Below, one piece after another: positions 39,940 to 51,689 of a stretch of 64,000 nt of DNA. The translations under genes were made by a program, and so were the position numbers. Every line of letters starts with the position of its first letter. Position 1 is the first letter of the stretch. The notes under the pieces were generated by a model. It saw only the letters and a list, made by a program, of their open reading frames with translations, did not search any database and was not told the origin of the DNA. The stretch covers positions 5,586,501 through 5,650,500 of the forward strand of contig NW_018344068.1 of the NCBI RefSeq assembly GCF_002099425.1, read 5' to 3'. The stretch comes from Phascolarctos cinereus. Lineage: Eukaryota; Chordata; Mammalia; Diprotodontia; Phascolarctidae.

Positions 39940-40687
39940 GCCCCTTTACTCAAGAAGGCCCCCTTAGCCCTTGCTTCTCAAAGAAAGTATCACGGACCCA
40001 AGTATCCCTTATGCTCATAGAAACCATGGCCCAGGAAGTAAGTTGAAGCTGGAATTGGGGTGAGCTGAGTCTCATGACACAGAAAACTGGGAACCTGCTG
40101 TACTATGGCCACACACTATGGTGCTAGTACCAGGGAACCCACTCCCTAGGGCTGGCATGGGAACTAAGAGACATTATATGTGAAAGAACAGAACCGTTGG
40201 GCACAGGCGAACGTACAAAGATGATGATTTCTAGTTTTCTCACCCAAATTACAGCATCTGCACTTGTTACTACTGAACCTATTAAGTGTAATTATTAGGA
40301 AGCCTCCAGGAACATGTAATTAGCATGTGATTACATGGCATTTGTTAAGTAACTTCTGGCATTCCCATGTGGGGGTGAGGCGAGGCACTCTGGGCACCAG
40401 CTAGCTCCTTGTGTCCCAGGCTGAGAAGAGTGGCATAATGATGGGGAAGAAATGTTTCTCCTCGTGTGTTCCCTCCTTTTTCCTTGACTGTGACTTGCAA
40501 CTTATGGAATGCTGCTCTGACTCAGCCAGGGAAAGAGGCCAGTGGTTGGTAGATTCTAGCCCTGCAAATGGCCAGTTTCAACAGGTTGTCATTTCTAGGA
40601 GTAAACAGTCCCCTCCAGGAATTACTCGTTTCATGTTATGAACTTGAAATTTTCCTGGTTTGCTCTGGCTGGGCTGCCAACCTTGCC
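39940..40687. other. Repeat-free block with homeodomain-type inverted repeat
   Basis: No repeat seen from 39950 to 40680. 40285-40345 has 'taagtgtaattattagg' and an inverted repeat CATGTAAT (40313-40320) / ATTACATG (40330-40337) with a 9 bp spacer. Looks like a conserved noncoding element; function is inference. The frame at 40411-40641 has no motif. Confidence 0.4.
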
Positions 40688-40850
40688 AAGGATCATAGGA
40701 TTCAATGCTGGAAAAGATCATGAATTCTTTTACATAAGGGAAGTTTAAACGTTCAGAGTCACACGAAAAGTGATATTAGTGTTATAGCCAGGGTTTAAAC
40801 AGAAATTTTTAAGCTCAGGATTTATGCTTTATCCATTATACCACACTGGA
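40688..40850 (-). repeat. MIR-family, antisense, degenerate
   Basis: 'gatcataggattcaatgctg', 'atagccagggtttaaacaga', 'gctttatccattataccaca' is an antisense MIR. Confidence 0.6.
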
Positions 40851-41405
40851 GAGTCAGGAAATAATGAATCCTCCTTGGTGAGTGGTTTGCAGATGCATAC
40901 AACAGCCCACGGCCCTAACGATGCCACGGTGCGAATAGGAGCCAAGGTAGCAAAAAGCCAGGCCTGCTGACAGGGTTCCTGGCACTGACCTGCTCGGCCA
41001 AGTCAATCCACCTCTAGGCCCTCTCTTTTTCATCCTCACTTATCTAGGAACCCTAGGATATCAAAAGCTTGGAAGAAGACAGAAAACTGCACTAAAATCT
41101 GTGGATTTCATGGCCACATCTGGAAAAAGGCTTAGAAATTTGGTGGAGCCATTTCAACTTACTAGAAGGACTGGAATTTCAGAAAGCATCGAAAAACCCA
41201 GCTGCACCAATTGATGTGGCACATGTGCATGTACTAGAGAGGGTAGGATGAAAATTTTCATTTCAAAATAAAATTGTAATATCTGCTTGTAATTATTTAT
41301 ATTTAAAGTGCATTTGCACAGATAGGAGAAACTATAATAAGATGATGAAAAAAATTGTAAGAAAATTATTGCAGTCAATTTATGCACCTGCTCCTTCTGA
41401 AAGTA
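40851..41405. other. Unassigned sequence
   Basis: Repeat-poor; AT-rich from 41250 to 41380. No gene. Confidence 0.35.
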
Positions 41406-41409
41406 CCAA

Positions 41410-41640
41410 AGGCAGCATGTTATGGTAGATGGTAGACAGAGAATACTGGACTTGGAGTCAACATACTTGGTGTCACCCCTTAGCTCTAATACTTACTTGT
41501 ATCTGTGGCCTTGGGGAAGTCACTTCACTAATCTGACCTTCAATGTCTCTATCTATAAAACAGATAATAATTATTGCTTCGCTTTTGCCTCATAGAGTAA
41601 TTGAGAAGAAAGTACCTTGTAAATTTTAGTATTTTGATAG
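41410..41640 (+). repeat. MIR-family CORE-SINE
   Basis: 'ggcagcatgttatggtagat', 'actggacttggagtcaacat', 'tggccttggggaagtcactt', 'tctataaaacagataataat' in MIR order. Confidence 0.7.
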
Positions 41641-41754
41641 AGAAGTGAACTATCATTAATAGAATTGATCTCATTGACAAAAATTGGGCAGAAAAACCAG
41701 CCCCACAATGTCAAGGATAGGAGCTTTCTAGTCTGCTGTGTATTTATAGAAGTG

Positions 41755-42030
41755 ATGTGGTGTATTCAATACTAGCTCATTGGATACAGAGCCAGGAGAT
41801 CTGAGTTCAAAGTCTCCACTCAGCCACTTGCTGAACACATCAAGGTCACATCACTTTTGAGTCACTGTTCTCTCTTTTATAACATGGAGGACTCCTATTC
41901 TGACTCCCTCAAAGAGTGGATGGGAAGGAAGGATTTATAAATTATAACACTACATAAATGTGGTACTTCATTATTATTGTGATCCACCTCTAAGGACCCT
42001 TTCAGCTCTAAATTTAGTGTTCTGTGATCA
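41755..42030 (+). repeat. MIR-family CORE-SINE
   Basis: 'gatacagagccaggagatct', 'gagttcaaagtctccactca', 'ataacatggaggactcctat', 'aggaccctttcagctctaaa', 'tttagtgttctgtgatc'. Possibly two overlapping copies. Confidence 0.6.
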
Positions 42031-42344
42031 GTGATCACAATGGGTTTCAATTATAGAAACCCACCTTGAGTTACAGATATCCAAAATAGACTTCATTATC
42101 TTTTTCTCCTTTCATTACAATTCACTCCACTTCCTTATGTCCCTATTTCTGTTGAAGTCACTACCATTCTTCTGGGCTCCCAAATTCATCATCTCTTTGT
42201 CATCCTCACTTCCTCATTCTCTCTCCCTCCAGTTATCTAGTGATATGCAACATCTCATCATTTTTTTCTCCACACCATCTAGCACCCCTGAACCCCTCTC
42301 TATATATTCACAGCCACCACTTTCATTTACCCCCATCACTTCTT

Positions 42345-42520
42345 GCCCAGAATATTACAATGGCCTCCTAACTGTTCCTCCTTCTCAAGTCCCTCCCCAC
42401 TCTGGTCCATGCTTCACAGATGAAAAAGCTATTTTCCTTAAGATAAATCTCACCATGTTATTCCTCTATTTAGAAAACTCCAATGGCTCCCAATTGCCTC
42501 TACTATAATATATAAAGGTA
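42345..42520 (+). mobile_element. L2 fragment, sense
   Basis: 'attacaatggcctcctaact', 'gttcctccttctcaagtccc', 'ctccaatggctcccaattgc', 'ctctactataatata' is the part of L2 about 500 bp from its end. Confidence 0.75.
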
Positions 42521-42521
42521 C

Positions 42522-42645
42522 AGCAGAAGTAAATAAGCATTTATTAAGTGCTTAGTATGTGCCAGGCACTCTGCTAGGTGCTGGGGATAGAGATACAAAA
42601 TGAATGCATTCATCCTGATCTCAGGGAGCATACATTTTAAACTTT
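42522..42645 (-). mobile_element. L2 3' end, antisense
   Basis: 'aataagcatttattaagtgc', 'ttagtatgtgccaggcactc', 'tgctaggtgctggggataga', 'ctcagggagcatacatttta' directly abuts the sense L2. Confidence 0.8.
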
Positions 42646-42675
42646 GTAACCTCACCTCGGAGAGACCCACCCACA

Positions 42676-42800
42676 GAATGTTAAACCTGGATTAGCCTGC
42701 AGAGATCATTCTAGTTCAAGCCCCTCATAGAAATGGGGAAACTGAAATCCAGAGACAGAAAGGACTTACCAAAGGTCACATTTTAAGGTAGCAGTAGAAG
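42676..42800 (-). repeat. MIR-family, antisense
   Basis: 'aacctggattagcctgcaga', 'tcatagaaatggggaaactg', 'acttaccaaaggtcacattt' is an antisense MIR middle. Confidence 0.6.
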
Positions 42801-42832
42801 AAGGCGGAATTGGATTTTTGCCTAAGCAAGGA

Positions 42833-42970
42833 GTATGTGTATGTGTGTGTATGTATATGTGTATTATGTATGTGTGCATTGTATGTTATGTATATGCATG
42901 TGTGCACACATATACATATATACAGGTGTATATATACATACACACATATACATCTATAGATAGACATCTA
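42833..42970. repeat. Degenerate (GT)n/(TA)n microsatellite
   Basis: Imperfect alternating purine-pyrimidine run of about 138 bp, similar in style to 32367. Frames across it are artefacts. Confidence 0.9.
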
Positions 42971-42977
42971 TATTCTT

Positions 42978-43116
42978 CTTTTTTGTTTTGGTTAGGCAAT
43001 GGGGTTAAGTGACTCACACAGCTTGTAAGTGTTATGTGTCTGAGGTCAGATTTGAACTCAGGTCCTCCTGAATCCAGGGCCGGTGCTCTATCTACTGCGC
43101 CACCTAGCTGCCCCCA
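42978..43116 (-). mobile_element. WSINE1-like SINE with internal deletion
   Basis: 'aggcaatggggttaagtgac' jumps straight to 'tcacacagcttgtaagtgtt', losing about 10 bp ('ttgcccaggg') of the family, then 'ctctatctactgcgccacct'. Flanks TATATTCTT at 42969-42977 and 43119-43127. Confidence 0.88.
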
Positions 43117-43149
43117 TGTATATTCTTATGACCTATGTACGATACACTT

Positions 43150-44095
43150 TTGGAGCAGGAAGGTCATGGGTTGAGGGTGTCTTCACTTAGGGTCTTTGAG
43201 GATTTGAAGTTCCATTTTAGGGGATAGCTTCCTATATTGGGAAGAATGTTGGGTTGAGAAGGTCTTAGGTTAGAGAGAGTTCCTATATTGGAGGCAGTCC
43301 TAAATTATAGAGGTCCCAAATTAAAAGGATCTTAGTTCAGGAATATTATGATTTAAGTGGTTAGGGGATGTTTCTAAGTTAGCCAGGCATCTTGGGAGAG
43401 CCGAGCCTATTGTAGGGTTCCTGGGATCAATTACTCCAGGTTTGGGTAGGGGGAGTTTCCTTCATTAGAGAGGTCCTAAGTTAGGAGCTATGGATGATAA
43501 TCATCCTAACTGAAGAGAGGGGTTCCTATGTTAAGGAGAAAACCCCTGAAGGAGAGGGATTCCAGGTTGGGTAGTCCACAGGTTCGGAGATTTCTAAGTT
43601 GAAGTGGTGCTGTACTAGGAAATTCTCAGGTCAGTTGATTGGGAGATTCTTGGGATAAGGGATTCCAAGTTGGAGGAAGGTCTTGGTTTGGAGAGGCCCT
43701 GGCTTAGGGGAGGGGTCCTGTTAAAGAGAATGTCTGTGTTGGGAGAGAGTTTCTAGTGTTATTGAGGAGGCACTGGGTTTAAGAATTTCCTATGTGGGGG
43801 AAGGACAGTGGAGGTGCTGATTAGGATGGGGCCCATGGTTGGGTTGTCCCCAGGTTGGCAGCATCTTGGGTTAATTTGGAGGAGAAGGACATTAGGTTAG
43901 GTAGCTCAGGACTGGGGTCTCTGGATTGGAGGAGTTCCAGATAAAGCAGTCAAGTTGGGACAGGGACTCCGGGTGAGGGACATTCCAGGTTGAAGGGGAT
44001 GGGGTTTCCGGGTTGGAGGCATGCAGGTTGAGTGATTCCGTGAGAGGGACATCCAGGTTCAAACTCTCACGTTGAAGGTTAGGCTAAAAGAGGTC
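43150..44095 (+). repeat. Degenerate minisatellite, unit about 15-19 bp, about 50 copies
   Basis: Roughly 945 bp built from variants of a G/T-rich unit close to 'aggtcctaggttggaga'. Successive units include 'ggtcttaggttagagag', 'agttcctatattggagg', 'cagtcctaaattatag', 'aggtcccaaattaaaag', then later 'gattccaagttggagga', 'aggtcttggtttggaga', 'gactccgggtgaggga', 'cattccaggttgaagg'. No two neighbours are identical, so homogenisation has long stopped. Strand asymmetry is strong (G and T on +). No open frame over 60 codons runs through it. I know no named family for it. Confidence 0.8.
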
Positions 44096-44755
44096 ATGGA
44101 ATGGCACAGTTCCCAGGTGGTGTTATCCATTCACTGAATTCCCTTCATCACCCAGATCCTCCATTCAGAACAGCACCATGATCCCTTGAAGAGAGGGACT
44201 GTCTGGATTCTGTGACAACTTGAGGCTGTGGGGGCCCTTCAAGCGCTGAGAAGTTCATTTGTATTCCTTCTGTACCATTTTCCATACAGTCTCAGGCACT
44301 AATGGAATCCTAATACTAATTACTGTTTGAGCAAACAGAACACTGGCTGTTCACTTAGCCCTCATTATCCACTGCTCCAGGGATCCAGCAGCCATGAGGA
44401 GGAAGGGAGCAGATTCCAGGGTGAAGTATTAGATTTACACTGAAGTTTAAATATGAAGTCTAACAGACATCAAAACAGAAAGATGGTACAGGCTTGTAGG
44501 TAAGTCCTAGCTTCCGTGTCTTTGGTCAAACTATTAGACCCTTCCAAGAACAGGTCAGGGCTGGACAGAGTGTAATGGGGAGCCACTTTAATTGAGGGAG
44601 CCTCTCTTCTATACTCTCTCTATTTTTTCAGTAACGCATAGTCTCCTTCCACCACCTAGGCAGGAGATAAAGATGAAGGTTCGGGGAGAGGGCCAATGTT
44701 AATGGCAAGAATCATTTCTTGCCTAGAAAGGGAAAGGCTTTTATTAGATTTTAAC
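44096..44755. other. Repeat-free block beside the minisatellite
   Basis: No repeat recognised. 44323-44338 is a near-perfect palindrome, CTGTTTG-AG-CAAACAG, preceded by 'actaattact'. Resembles paired forkhead-type half sites. Possible conserved noncoding element. Confidence 0.4.
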
Positions 44756-44759
44756 TTCT

Positions 44760-45185
44760 AGGGTTAGTAGTTAGAAAGACCACCATATTGAGAGGTAAGA
44801 GATGAGGAAACTGAGGCAAAAGGACTTCTCCAGGATCAAATGGAGCCATTGTGAGCATCCAAGTTTCTTGATTTCTAGTCCTCAGCCCTTTTCCTCATAG
44901 CCCCTGCCTTCCTCAACGAGCCTGTAATTGTTCACTTTACTAAATGGCTCACCAAAGGATTAGACACATGGGTGCTCCACAGTTTAAGGAAGTCTGAAAC
45001 ACACAAATCTAACTTGCACAACACTTACACAGGAAACTCATACAGTACTCATACAATGAACTTATACTGCCATGCAGCACATAAAGAGTAGAGGAGAAAA
45101 GGGAAGCCTTGAAAGTGGAAGCCACTTGCCCAAGTTAAACAAGAAGTTAAGGATTGGGACCAGAACTCAAGTCTCCCATGTTCTT
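44760..45185 (-). repeat. Two antisense MIR fragments with unassigned DNA between
   Basis: 44785-44905 'agagatgaggaaactgaggc', 'atttctagtcctcagccctt' and 45110-45185 'gccacttgcccaagttaaac', 'accagaactcaagtctccca' are antisense MIR pieces. The middle (44910-45100) is unassigned. Confidence 0.5.
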
Positions 45186-45239
45186 TCTTATTGTGACTGC
45201 ATTTCAATATGAGATGGCTTATCAGACTTTTGCTTAAAT

Positions 45240-45545
45240 AGTAGAGTATGGTAGGTAGCACCTTGGAGTCAGTCTACATGGATTCTAGACCTATCTCTAT
45301 CCCTGCTTGTAACTATGGGGAATGCATCTAAAGTTGATTACAATAGTAATTGTGAATGGCAATGATTTGGAAGATCATAGGTTTGGAACTGAATGGGACC
45401 TTAGAAGTTTTCTAATCCAACCTCCTAATTTTACAAATGAAGAAACTGAGTCCCAGAGAGCAAATAAGTTGCCCATCACCTCTTTAGTAAGTGGTAAATG
45501 GCCTCTGATCCCAAATCTAGAATTTTTTTCCACAGTAACACATTA
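45240..45545. repeat. MIR fragments, first sense then antisense
   Basis: 45240-45325 'gtagcaccttggagtcagtc' (+). 45370-45545 'gatcataggtttggaactga', 'aatccaacctcctaatttta', 'caaatgaagaaactgagtcc' (-). Confidence 0.6.
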
Positions 45546-45569
45546 GAAAACGCTTCTAAAATTTAAGAC

Positions 45570-48500
45570 ATTTAAAAAAATAATTTAATTGATATCTATT
45601 GTTTTATATGACCTACATTTCCCACTCTACCCCTTTCTTGTCCTCTTCCAAAGAATTATCCCTTATTGAAAAATAAGCAAGACAGTAAGAAAAAAAAATA
45701 TCATCACATTCCAAGGTATCAAAAAATCTGATGTTATATGCAATGTTCTGTACTCCACATTGAAATAGGGGATATGTATTCTTATATCTCTTCTTGGTGA
45801 TCATAATTTCACAGCATTCAGTTTCATTTATTTTGCTGTCTTTACATTGTTGTAGTCACTGTGCAAACTGTTTTCCTGGTTCTGCTTATTCCATTTTTGT
45901 ATCAGTTCATGTAAACATTTCCATGTGTTCGCCATCTCTCATAGCACAGTATCATTCCATTACATTCATTTGTTTAGCCATTTCCTAGTTGATGGGCCTC
46001 TGCTTTGTTTCCAATTCTTTGTTAGCACAAAAGGTGCTGCTATAAATATATTGGTGTACCTAGAGCCCGTCTTTTTATCACTTACTGCCTTGGAATGTGT
46101 GCCAGACAATGAAATCTCTGAATCAAAGTTAGTCACTATTTTCACATAATTCCAAAACGCTACATTCATAATATATTAGTGTATTCAACATTTCACAATG
46201 CCTATAAGAGGTCTGGACTAGACTTCCACTCAACATTATTTCCATCTTCAATCAATTTTGCCAAATTGCTGAATGTGAGGTGACACCTAAAGGTTATTTT
46301 GATTTTGATTATTAATGATTTGGAGAATTTTTTCATATGCTTGTTAATAGTTCACAATTCTTATTTTGAGAACCACTTGTATATATAAGCTGATCAATTA
46401 TATTTATTGGAGAATTCCTTTTAGTTATATATTTCTATTAGTTGTCCATATATCTTGGCTATCCAATGCTTATCCAAGATATTTGATACAAAGGTTTTCC
46501 CCTTTCAAGCCCCTCCCTTCTCATATAAGTTGTATTAATTTTACCCATGTAAAATTATTTTCATTTTAAAGTAATTGAAATCATATGTTTTATCTTTTGT
46601 AATCACATTTATCTCTTGTCTAGTTAAGAATTTATCTCCTATCCATAGTTTGGAAAAGTCTGTGATCTGCTTTTCTTCTAATATTTTTATGGCATAATCT
46701 TTCATATTCAGTTCACATGTCCATATTCAGTTTATTGTGGAGTATGGTGTAAGATGTTAGTGTAAACCTAATTTCTGTCAGACTGCTTTCCAGCTTTCCC
46801 AGCAATTCTTCTCTAATAGGGAGTTCTTTCCTAGGTAATTTATGTTTTCAGATTTATAAAACACTAAATTCGATTATTTGAGTTCAATTAGTTAGTATTT
46901 TTTCTTGTCTGGTCTGTTCCATAGACCTACTTTTCTATTTTTTTTAACAAGTGCTAATTTTTGTTATGATTACTCTTTTATAAAATAATTTGAGGTATGA
47001 AAGTGCTATTTCCCCTTCATTCCTATTTTTTGTCTATATTTCTCTTCTCTAGATCTTTTCTTCCTCCAAAAGGCATGCCTGGACTATTTAATAGCCTGCT
47101 GGTGGGTCCCCTGCTGCCTCAAGTTTCCCTCCTCCCCTCCCCTATCCATCCTCCATTCAGCCACTAAAGTGATTTTCCTAAACTACAGGTCCAATGAAGT
47201 TACCCTTTTACTCAGGAAACTCCACTGACTCCCTATTGCCTCCTGGATCAAATACAAAATGCTCTGTTTGGCATTCAAAGCCCTTCATAACCTGGCCCTC
47301 CTCCTACCTTTTCAGTCCTCTGTCTTACTCTCAGACATGTACTCTTTGATCTACTAACACTGACCTCCTGGTTGTTCCATGAACAAGACACTCATCTTTC
47401 AGCTCCAGGGATTTTCTCTGACTATCCCCCATTCCTAGAAAATTCCCCCTCCTCTTGTCTGACTACTGACCTACCTGGCTTTCTTTAAATCCAAAATAAA
47501 ATCCCACCTTATACAGGAAGCCTTCCCCAACCCTTCTTAATCCCAGTGCCTTCCATCTGTTATTTCCTATTTATCCTGTATATAGCTTGCTTTATATATA
47601 TTTGTTTAAGTGTTGTCTCCCCCGTTAGGTCCCTTGAGGACCAGTCTTTTGCCTCTTTTTGTATCATCAGTACTTGTTAGCACAGTGTCTGGCATATAGT
47701 AGGTGCTTAATATATGTTTATTAATTGATTGATCCAAAAGAATATTGTCTAACTGAAAAGTATTCTTTTAGTAGTTTGATTAGTATAGCACTGAAGCTGT
47801 AGATGAAGTTAGGTATTATTGCTGTTTTTATTAGATTGGCATGGTCCAGCCATGAATATTGAATATCTGTACAGTTATGTAAGTATTCTTTATTTTTTTA
47901 AGGCATGCTTTGTAATTTTTACTATACAAATATTAAAGGAACTTTGGTAGGTTGACCAGACATTTTATAGTTATTATTGTTGTGATGGGACTTCACTTTC
48001 TATTTTTGCCCTGTTATTTTGAAACAAAAATGCTATTGATTTGGGGGTGGGAGAGCTACTTTGTAGCCTACAACTTCATTGAAGCTTTTGTCTCAATTAG
48101 TTTCTTGGTGGATTCCCTAGAATTTTCTGAGTAAATCCTCATGTCATCATCAAATAGAGATACTTTTATATCCTCTTTGCCTATATTTATGCCCTGAATT
48201 TCTTTTTTCTTGTCTTATTTCTGTTGCTACCATTTCTGGAACCATTTCAAATAACTGCCAAGGAAAAGAGTATCTTTGCTTCACAAACTTTCTCATGTTT
48301 CCCCCATTAAATATAATGCTAGGTTTTGATTTTAGATGGATACTTTTTGGTCATATAAAAAATCCTTCTGTGCCTATACATTGTAGAGTTTTTAGGCTAA
48401 ATGAGAAATGTGCTTTTTTGTAGCTGTTCTGTATCTTAATATAATGATGTGGTTTGGGATATTTTAGTTTTTAATATGATCATATTGTTTTCCTTTTGTT

Positions 48501-51300
48501 GAAACATCCTTGTATCTGTGAAACAAATCCACGCTGAATATACTGAAGGATTTTTGGATAAATCAATTGCAATCTTTTCCTAAGGATTTTATTTAAGATT
48601 TTTATCCATTAACGATATTGGTTTATAGTTCTCTTTGTTTTATGCTTAATAGTTTAAGCGTTAAGATTATATCCCACAAAAAGAATTTGGTAGGGTGCCC
48701 TCTTTCTTGATTTTGATATTTTGTGTGGTTTAAGTATTCACTTGTCTTTAAAAGGTGGATAAAATTTTCCAGTAAATCTATCTGGACCAAGATTCCACAA
48801 ACACACAAGGTTCCCCTTTTCTGATATTGGATTATTTAAAATTCCTATTTCATGTTCTGTTCTATGTGTATATGTATATGTATGCATATACACACACACA
48901 AATAGATACAAATATATATATTACAAATATGTATAGACATATATAAAATAGATTTTCCTCTATTTGTTTTAAATTCTCAGTTTTGCTGGCATATAAATGA
49001 TAGTAGGCTCTTACAGTTCTTTTTATTTCTTATGGATTTGTTGTGATTTTGTTTTGTTTATTTTTTAAATTATTGATTTGGTTTTTTGCTTTGTTTAATC
49101 AAGTTGGCTAAATGTTAACAATCTTTTTGTCTTTACAAGGAACCAGCTTTTAGTTTTATCAGTTTTAAAGTCATTTTCGTTTCCAATTCATTTCTCCTCT
49201 ACTTTTCAAGAGTTCGTGTTTTGCTTATTTGGTGTTTATTTGTTGGCTTTCTAATTTTTAATTCAATATATGTCCACTTTTCTATGTTTTAAATTCATGT
49301 TTTTAGAGATATATTTTTTTTCCTCTAAGGACTGCATTAGCTACAAACCAGATATTTTTGTATGTTGTCTTCTTATTGTTATTGTCTTTCACATATAAAT
49401 TCTTTCTATGATTTCTTCTTTGACACACTCATTGTTTAGGATTTCATTAAGTCTCCAGTTAGGTCTCTGTCTTTTGCTTCTGCTTCCTGAATTGATGACT
49501 TTTTATTTGATCTAAAAAAGATATACTTAGTATTTGTTTTCCTACATTTGTTTATAATTTCTCAGTGCCTTAATATATGGTCTGTTTTTGTAAAAATGGT
49601 ACTGAAAAGTAAGCATATTCTTTAGTGGTCTCATTGAGAAAGTGCCACAAATCTTTTAGCTCTAACTCTTCCAACAATTTGTTCAGCCCAATATTTTCCC
49701 TCTTGTTTATTATGCTTTTACAAAAATCTGTTTATCTTTGATAAAGGCACACTGAAGTTTCCAAATATTATTGTATTTGGACCTATGTCTTTTTGCAATT
49801 CACTTAATTTTTCCTGTATGAAGTTAGATGCATATATTTGGTATATTATTTGTCATGGATATGTAAAAGATTGATATTGGTTCAGTGTCTACTATTACTT
49901 AAAACATAATTCCTTATTCGTCTAGGTTGGCATTGTGAATTTTTATCTTTGCTTTGTCTGATAATTTGATTACCACTCCTGCCTTTTTGGATTCACCTGC
50001 TGTAGAGTAATTTTTATTCCAGATTCTCATTTTGATCCTATTTATATCTTTGCTTTTTAAGTGTATTTTTTGTGAAGAGCAGATTATGAGGTTTTGTTTT
50101 CCTATCAATTCTTCATCTCTCTTTCATTTTATTGGATTGTATATTAATATTTAAAGTTATGAGAGTTAGGCTTGAGTTTTACTACGTTTGTGTCTTCCAT
50201 TTTGTTTTAATCTTCTTCCTCTTTTCTCCCTATAATTAGTTTTGCTTAAACTGTTTTGATTAACCCAAAATCCCATTTGTCAACCTTTTGTTTACTTTGA
50301 CAGTTTTACTTGTTACTGATTTTTCTTTTCTACATTCAGAAGTTCTGGGAAGTTTCCTTGAATTATCCTAGCATTGTTGTGTTCAGGTTTTTTATTTGTT
50401 ATGGTGGAGGGAAGTAGAGACCCGTGATCTTTAAGTCATCTTTGTGACTCTTGTCTTCTGTGTTAGTGGCTTTGTCTTCTGTTGAGATCATGCACACCCT
50501 TAACATTGTTGCCTTATGTTTCTCTTCTGGTAGATTTTGTCTACTTGAGTAATTTTGTATTCCAAATTTGTTAAAACTTTCTTTTGCTTCTTTGAAGAAA
50601 CCTTCCACTGTGCATTCATTTTTGTTTCCAATCTGCTAACTGAAGTGGTTTTTTTTCTGATATATATTCATTCTTAATTTCTCTTTTTATGAGTTTAATT
50701 TCTTTTTCAAACCATTCTGCAATGTATTTTTCCATATTTTCGTGAGATTCCACTGGATTCTGTGTTTCATTAGGCATTGGTTCACTTTCTTTCATCTTGT
50801 AATATTTGTGAAGAGATTTTAGTAATTTGTTTGAAGTTTTAGTATCTATTTTTTCTTCAATTTTAGGATCTTCTCAGTTGGTTTAGATCTATGTGCTCTG
50901 GATTTTTACTGAATTTTCCTCTTTTTGAGATCTTTGCTATTTCAGCCTTTCTTCCCTTATTTACCCCATGGATCACTTTTTGTTTCCTCCTTTGCTGGAG
51001 AGTACACACACAGATCTAGAAGGCAAGGCTTTCTTAGCTTCCTCTCAAGGTGAAGGATTATGTTCCACCATTCTTACCTAAATCCTTGCCTTAAGTAGCC
51101 TCTCAAGAGTCAGAAGTGGCCTCAATTGGGCTCCGTTGCTCTTTGTACAGCTGAATTCTGGACCCCCCCCCACTCCAGTTCCTTCTTTGAATCTCCTTTC
51201 TCTTTCTAACTACTGAATTTTTCCAGAGTAGTAAGGTAGGATAGGATGGTGTTCAGGACAGAGTCTCTGAGACCCCAAGGGTCCCTAACCTAGGAGCTAC
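45570..51300 (-). mobile_element. Near-complete decayed L1 LINE, split by an L2
   Basis: Minus-strand L1 of about 5 kb once the 660 bp L2 (47073-47732) is removed. From the left: 3' UTR; ORF2 C-terminus with peptide NIFIAAPFVLTKNWKQ (46004-46055), matching L1 FIAALFTIAKTWNQ; RT region complement (47750-48650, e.g. 'atgtcatcatcaaatagaga', 'aacgatattggtttatagtt'); linker ('aggactgcattagctacaaa', 49325); endonuclease with SSQKIHLKSKDINRIKM and KKAGVVIKLSDKAK (49914-50108), matching QETHLT..THRLKI and KKAGVAILVSDKTD. Then an ORF1-like Lys/Glu-rich part (50399-50900) and a probable 5' UTR to about 51300. The catalytic QE of the endonuclease reads QK. Frames are broken throughout. Confidence 0.85.
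47073..47732 (+). mobile_element. L2 LINE 3' 660 bp, inserted in L1, with 8 bp target duplication
   Basis: Sense L2: 'ctatttaatagcctgctggt', 'ccactaaagtgattttccta', 'actccactgactccctattg', 'tgtttggcattcaaagccct', 'tcataacctggcc', 'aggaagccttccccaaccc', 'tcaattgattgatc'-like end. TCCAAAAG flanks it at 47065-47072 and 47733-47740, and L1 ORF2 wording is continuous across. So this L2 jumped after the L1 did. Confidence 0.85.
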
Positions 51301-51417
51301 TCCAGAGAGAAGTAAGCACATGTTGCCCATTGAATCAATGTTTGCTACTTGTTATTTGGTGGGGAGCAGGAAGGGGATGAACTGTACCAGTGAAGTGTCT
51401 GCAAAAGAAAAGGGAAG

Positions 51418-51560
51418 GAGACAGCTAGGTGGTGCAGTGGATAGAGCACTGGCCCTGAAGTCAGGAGGACCTGAGGTCAAATCCGGCCTCAAACCAAACA
51501 CTTGACACTTACTAACTGTGTGACCCTGGGCAAGTCACTTAACCCCAATTGCCTAAAAGA
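51418..51560 (+). mobile_element. WSINE1/MAR1-like SINE, full length
   Basis: 'gagacagctaggtggtgcag', 'tggatagagcactggccctg', 'tgtgaccctgggcaagtcac', 'ttaaccccaattgcc'. Flanks of the type AAAGAAAAGGGAAG / AAAGAAAAGGAAAG look like a target duplication blurred by A-richness. Confidence 0.92.
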
Positions 51561-51689
51561 AAGAAAAGGAAAGAACCTCACTATTGACCCCAGGCATAAG
51601 GTCATGGGTTGGTTTGCATTTTGGTTCCAGAGCCTAAAGAGCAGTGGAAGAGAGATGCTGAGTGAGTCTAATTTGGTGTTTTGTTTTTA

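Noticed and set aside
43150-44095. CRISPR-like regular spacing
   Set aside because: Units are degenerate, contiguous and without spacers; the genome is a mammal's.
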